A DNA stretch of 64,000 bases, from contig NZ_CANMZV010000008.1 of assembly GCF_947502415.1 (NCBI RefSeq), positions 124,001-188,000 on the forward strand. Direction: 5' to 3'. The stretch comes from an uncultured Photobacterium sp. (GTDB taxonomy: Bacteria; Pseudomonadota; Gammaproteobacteria; Enterobacterales; Vibrionaceae). Below the pieces are notes generated by a model, which had not been told where the DNA came from, did not search any database, and saw only the letters and a program-made list of their open reading frames with translations. The stretch's first letter is position 1. Each line of letters starts with the position of its first letter. This document shows positions 60,848-64,000 of this stretch, in pieces. A program made the translations under genes and the position numbers.

Positions 60848-60869
60848 AAGCCCACGATGACGTGGGCTT
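60848..60869. terminator. Terminator between PRPP gene and cheV
   Basis: Nine-base stem AAGCCCACG/CGTGGGCTT with loop ATGA. Convergent genes; no T-run on the plus strand. Confidence 0.65.
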
Positions 60870-60884
60870 GGATAATTTCGAGTG

Positions 60885-61790
60885 TTATGAAACTTCACTG
60901 GTGTTTATCTGTTCTGCTCCTCGCAACATGGCGTGGATCAGCTCATTGGCTTCAAACTTCGTGAGCGCTTCATGGGCTCCGACCTGATGAGCCTGAGATA
61001 CACTGATTTCACTGGAAAGTGAAGTGTGCAGGATGATATAGGCATGGTTCAGCTTATCGTTATTTTGCACTTCAAAAGCAAGCTCATAGCCGTCTAGTCC
61101 CGGCATTTCAATATCACTGACTAAGATATCAAACGGTGCTCCGACATCAGCGGCATGGTCAAGCATATTGAGTGCATCTCGTCCATTTGTCGCGATGAAG
61201 TAGGGGATGCTGATACTGTCTAGTGCTTGAGATAGCTGGCGGCGCGCAACGGCTGAGTCATCGACCAGCAGTATTTTCAATGGTCGCAGAATTTCACGCT
61301 GAACATCTGTCAGTACCGGGTGGAGGCTATCAGGGTTATCAGGGAAAACTTTAGATAGCAGCAGTTCTACGTCAAGTAGCTGAACAAGCTTGTTTTCAAC
61401 ATTCATGACACCTGTCACAAATACATTTTTACCGAGTGCACTCGGTGGCGCATCGATTTTGTGCCAGTCACACTCCGTGATCTTGTCGATCCCGCGAACT
61501 AAGAAACCTACCAGCATTCGGCGGCAGTCAGTAATGATGATGTAGCAGTCTTTGAGTTCGTCTTTTCTGAGAGGCGGATAGCCCACTGCTTTTGCCATAT
61601 CGATGATGGGAAGGGTGTCCCCACGTAAGTTTGCAGCTCCGAGAACTGTCGGGTGAGAGTGGGGAATTGCCGTTAGTTGTGTGTAGGGAACAATTTCTTT
61701 TACTTTCAGCGTTCCGATAGCAAATGATTGCAATGATGTTAGCTGAAATAGCAGCATACCCTGAGATTGATTTGTCGCGGATTTGATCAT
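60885..61790 (-). CDS. cheV: Chemotaxis protein CheV
   Basis: 301 residues: a CheW-like domain (10-165, SFAIGTLKVKEIVPYTQLTAIPHSHPTVLGAANLRGDTLPIIDM) followed by a receiver (about 170-295, LLVDDSAVARRQL, the phosphoacceptor in ILVSDIEMPGLDGYEL). CheV couples receptors to CheA and adapts by phosphorylation. No other chemotaxis genes are adjacent. The C-terminus is acidic. Confidence 0.94.
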   Translation of the reverse strand: MIKSATNQSQGMLLFQLTSLQSFAIGTLKVKEIVPYTQLTAIPHSHPTVLGAANLRGDTLPIIDMAKAVGYPPLRKDELKDCYIIITDCRRMLVGFLVRGIDKITECDWHKIDAPPSALGKNVFVTGVMNVENKLVQLLDVELLLSKVFPDNPDSLHPVLTDVQREILRPLKILLVDDSAVARRQLSQALDSISIPYFIATNGRDALNMLDHAADVGAPFDILVSDIEMPGLDGYELAFEVQNNDKLNHAYIILHTSLSSEISVSQAHQVGAHEALTKFEANELIHAMLRGAEQINTSEVS

Positions 61791-62339
61791 TTTTCAATCC
61801 CTGTTCGCGCGTTATTAAGATTTGGAACTTTTGACCAATATTCTAGCTGTTTATAGGGTTAATAGGAATCAATGGGTAGCTATTTTCAGGTGTTTATTGA
61901 TCTGAATCTGATGTATATCGTCACTTCTATTTGTAACTGACTATCGTCTATCTAAATGTTTTGTAAATAATCAATAGCAAAAGATATTCTTATTTTAGCT
62001 TGTAAACCTTCTTAGTAATGACTAGCTGAATATTATGCAAGCATTGGTCTTTTTGGGATTAATGATTGGCATTTTGCTTCTTGATTACATCTTAATTGCA
62101 CCTTTGCTTGAAGTGTTATTGAAAAAAGTCAAATAGTTTCGCTAAACAAAAAAAGATAGCTAACACTTAATTCGTGCTTATTGTACAGGCTTTTAGACAG
62201 CCAGTTCGTTGGATATCAAGAAGTAGTTTGGATGATATAACTTGGCCATCTCATAAAGTCGGACGCGATAAGTGTACATCGGTAACCGTAGAGAGAAGTG
62301 TTACCAGACTTTATTGATAACCGTTACGTGGAGTAAAAC
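61791..62339. promoter_or_regulatory. Region upstream of the chitinase gene
   Basis: About 550 bases that contain only the small frame at 62035 and AT-rich DNA. An inverted repeat GGTAAC/GTTACC (62281-62305) lies 35-60 bases before the chitinase ATG and may be a regulatory site. No promoter could be assigned. Confidence 0.4.
62035..62136 (+). CDS. Possible tiny single-helix membrane protein
   Basis: A 33-residue frame, MQALVFLGLMIGILLLDYIL..., almost entirely a membrane helix with a basic end (LKKVK). There is no strong Shine-Dalgarno. It could be a real small membrane protein or chance. Confidence 0.3.
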   Translation: MQALVFLGLMIGILLLDYILIAPLLEVLLKKVK

Positions 62340-64000
62340 ATGCAAAAAGGACTGAACCTTAGCACGATAGCTGGTGCTGTAGCCGCTATGTTGATGACAG
62401 GGATTGGGAGTACCGCCATGGCGGCTCCGACTCATGATAAGAATGTGATTGGTTACATTACCCAATGGGAAGCATGGAAAGGCCCTAACGAAGGCTTTAC
62501 TGCAAAGGGGGAAGCTAACCACTTAAACGTAAATATGGATATTTACTCTATCCTGAACTTTTCTTTCTTCGGTGTTGCTAAAGATGGTTCATTGCACAGT
62601 GGCGACTTGAGGAACAAGAGCATTTATCAGCCAAATGCTGTCCAGGAGCCCGGTCCTTTATTGCATCCGGATGTTTATTCAAGCTGGGACTTCCATCTTC
62701 TTTGGGGGGAGTTGGAGTATATACATCAATTCCCAAGTAATGAATCCTGGAACCAGGAAAATTATTTAAAAGTAAAAGAACAAGGTTTTGTGCCACACGG
62801 CAATGGTTGGTTACATGAACCTACAGGCATCACAGGGCAGTTCCCGATTCCACTGAAAAAGGCTGGTGGGGCTCCTGGTCTGATTGATCTTGCCCATTCA
62901 AAAGGTGTGAAAGTTATGGCATCGCTCGGTGGTTGGAGTATGTCTAAGCACTTCCCTGAAATGGCGGCCGATCCAACTAAGAAAGCGCGTTTCATGGCTG
63001 ATCTCGATAAGTTGATGGCTTTAGGGTTTGATGGTATCGATATCGACTGGGAATATCCGGGAACTGGCGGCATGAACTTCAAGGGGAACCCTGAAGATTA
63101 CGCTAATTTTGAGTTGCTGATGGAAGATATCCGTAAACGGATTGGTCCTAATAAGCTTCTTACTGCGGCATTCTCCGCTTCGACTGCAAAACTGGAAGGG
63201 TTTAACTGGTCACGCCTGTCGTCGAGCATGGATTACTTTAATATGATGACTTACGACCTCAATGGTGGTTGGTCTAATGTTGCAGGCCATAATGCGCCGC
63301 TTTATCCGTACCCAGAAGAAGAATATGCAGGTCTGAACCTTGATCACCTTCGTAACTGGATGGCAGCTAAAGGTATTCCTTCCAATAAGATCAACTTCGG
63401 TGCGGCGTTCTACGGCCGTGGTGTTCAGACAACAGAGGCTCAGGCTTATGTTGGTGCGCCAACGGATAAACGAACGGTGAACTTCAGTGTGGACGGTCCT
63501 ACAGAGTCAGCTGTTGACCTGGATAACTGGAAAGTATTTGAAGGCCAGCCTAACTATAACTACATCGTTAAAACGCCGGGATGGGAACATAAGTGGGATG
63601 CAAACGCAGAAGTTCCTTATGCTATTAAAGGCAAATACTTCCTGAGCTATGATGACGTTCCTGCGATAGAGAAGAAAGCCCAGTACATCGTCGATAATAA
63701 CCTCGGTGGTGTCATTGTCTGGCAGGTTCATGGGGATATTAAATGTGAAGGTTCAATTGTCAGCCGTGGCCGTATGCTTAAAGAGTGTACGAAGTTAAGC
63801 TCACCACTGGCTGAAGCTATTGACCGTGTATTCAGTGCCGGTAACGGTACTGTTCCGAATAATGCGCCTGTTCTGACTGTACCAGCTGCTCAGTCGACTC
63901 AGCCTGGTCAGACTATCAGCTTCACTGTTTCTGCTACAGATGCTGATGCCGGTGATAAGTTGTCTTTCAGTGTTACAAATGCAACTGTTGTTGATAATGG
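62340..64000 (+). CDS. GH18 chitinase, 5' part
   Basis: The gene starts with ATG at 62340 (GGAG seven bases upstream) and runs off the right edge. A signal peptide (1-28, AMA-AP) precedes a GH18 barrel with ASLGGWS, the catalytic DGIDIDWE (residues 231-238, Glu238 is the acid), MTYDLNGG and a late VIVWQVHGD. From about residue 515 an Ig/cadherin-like repeat begins (NNAPVLTVPAAQSTQPGQ), probably a linker toward a chitin-binding domain beyond the window. It is a secreted chitinase for degrading marine chitin. Confidence 0.93.
   Translation, partial: MQKGLNLSTIAGAVAAMLMTGIGSTAMAAPTHDKNVIGYITQWEAWKGPNEGFTAKGEANHLNVNMDIYSILNFSFFGVAKDGSLHSGDLRNKSIYQPNAVQEPGPLLHPDVYSSWDFHLLWGELEYIHQFPSNESWNQENYLKVKEQGFVPHGNGWLHEPTGITGQFPIPLKKAGGAPGLIDLAHSKGVKVMASLGGWSMSKHFPEMAADPTKKARFMADLDKLMALGFDGIDIDWEYPGTGGMNFKGNPEDYANFELLMEDIRKRIGPNKLLTAAFSASTAKLEGFNWSRLSSSMDYFNMMTYDLNGGWSNVAGHNAPLYPYPEEEYAGLNLDHLRNWMAAKGIPSNKINFGAAFYGRGVQTTEAQAYVGAPTDKRTVNFSVDGPTESAVDLDNWKVFEGQPNYNYIVKTPGWEHKWDANAEVPYAIKGKYFLSYDDVPAIEKKAQYIVDNNLGGVIVWQVHGDIKCEGSIVSRGRMLKECTKLSSPLAEAIDRVFSAGNGTVPNNAPVLTVPAAQSTQPGQTISFTVSATDADAGDKLSFSVTNATVVDN

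Noticed and set aside
1..64000. CRISPR arrays, insertion sequences, integrons, tRNA or rRNA genes
   Set aside because: No regularly spaced direct repeats, transposase or integrase motifs, tRNA-like cloverleaf sequences or rRNA were seen in a full read of the window.

Overview
The window looks like chromosomal DNA of a marine gammaproteobacterium of the Vibrionaceae, closest in character to Photobacterium or Vibrio. This rests on gene content: a YaiL-type DUF2058 protein, MaoP/HdfR as a divergent pair, DUF2960, DUF3010 and DUF3820 proteins, CheV, a GH18 chitinase, a VpsR-type regulator, and a RibA fused to a NADAR domain. Gene density is high, most genes have their own Rho-independent terminator, and there is no rRNA, tRNA, CRISPR array, insertion sequence or prophage.

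Layout. 0-6.2 kb: the end of a LruC-type protein, yaiL, a phosphohexomutase and mrcB (PBP1b). 6.3-16.9 kb: a stand-alone asparagine-synthase-like enzyme, a NUDIX hydrolase, a Cache chemoreceptor, YceI, small conserved proteins, a GGDEF/EAL protein, a YgjP-like metalloprotease, an isoprenylcysteine-methyltransferase-like membrane protein and a cysteine desulfidase. 16.9-20.3 kb: two tandem exported RelA/SpoT-fold proteins, then small conserved genes (HopJ-like, DUF2750). 20.4-26.6 kb: an AT-rich accessory-looking cluster that resembles the Pseudomonas Fap functional-amyloid system. It has a beta-barrel exporter, two paralogous fibre-like subunits, two small proteins with double-glycine-type leaders, a C39 peptidase and a VpsR-like regulator. 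26.9-31.2 kb: a secreted nuclease-like protein and the anaerobic ribonucleotide reductase operon nrdDG, preceded by an FNR box and two NrdR-like boxes. 31.4-43.2 kb: mixed housekeeping genes (ceramidase-like, globin, MazG-like, RarD, methyltransferase, TetR plus alpha/beta hydrolase, PlsC, an amidohydrolase without its metal ligands, GNAT, NlpC/P60, YbaK). 43.3-48.2 kb: a DUF1704 peptidase/ATP-grasp operon, maoP and hdfR. 48-56 kb: small genes, brnQ behind a valine-rich leader peptide with an attenuator, yjjG, NADAR-RibA, and a divergent pair of a periplasmic binding protein and a hybrid histidine kinase. 56-64 kb: a glutamate-synthase-like flavoenzyme, an AMP/thymidine phosphorylase-PRPP synthetase pair, CheV, and the start of a chitinase that runs off the right edge.

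The strongest candidates for something new are the Fap-like amyloid locus with its VpsR-type regulator, which lacks the sigma-54 contact loop; the tandem exported RelA/SpoT-fold proteins; and the brnQ leader-peptide attenuator. All function statements come from reading motifs; no database search was run.
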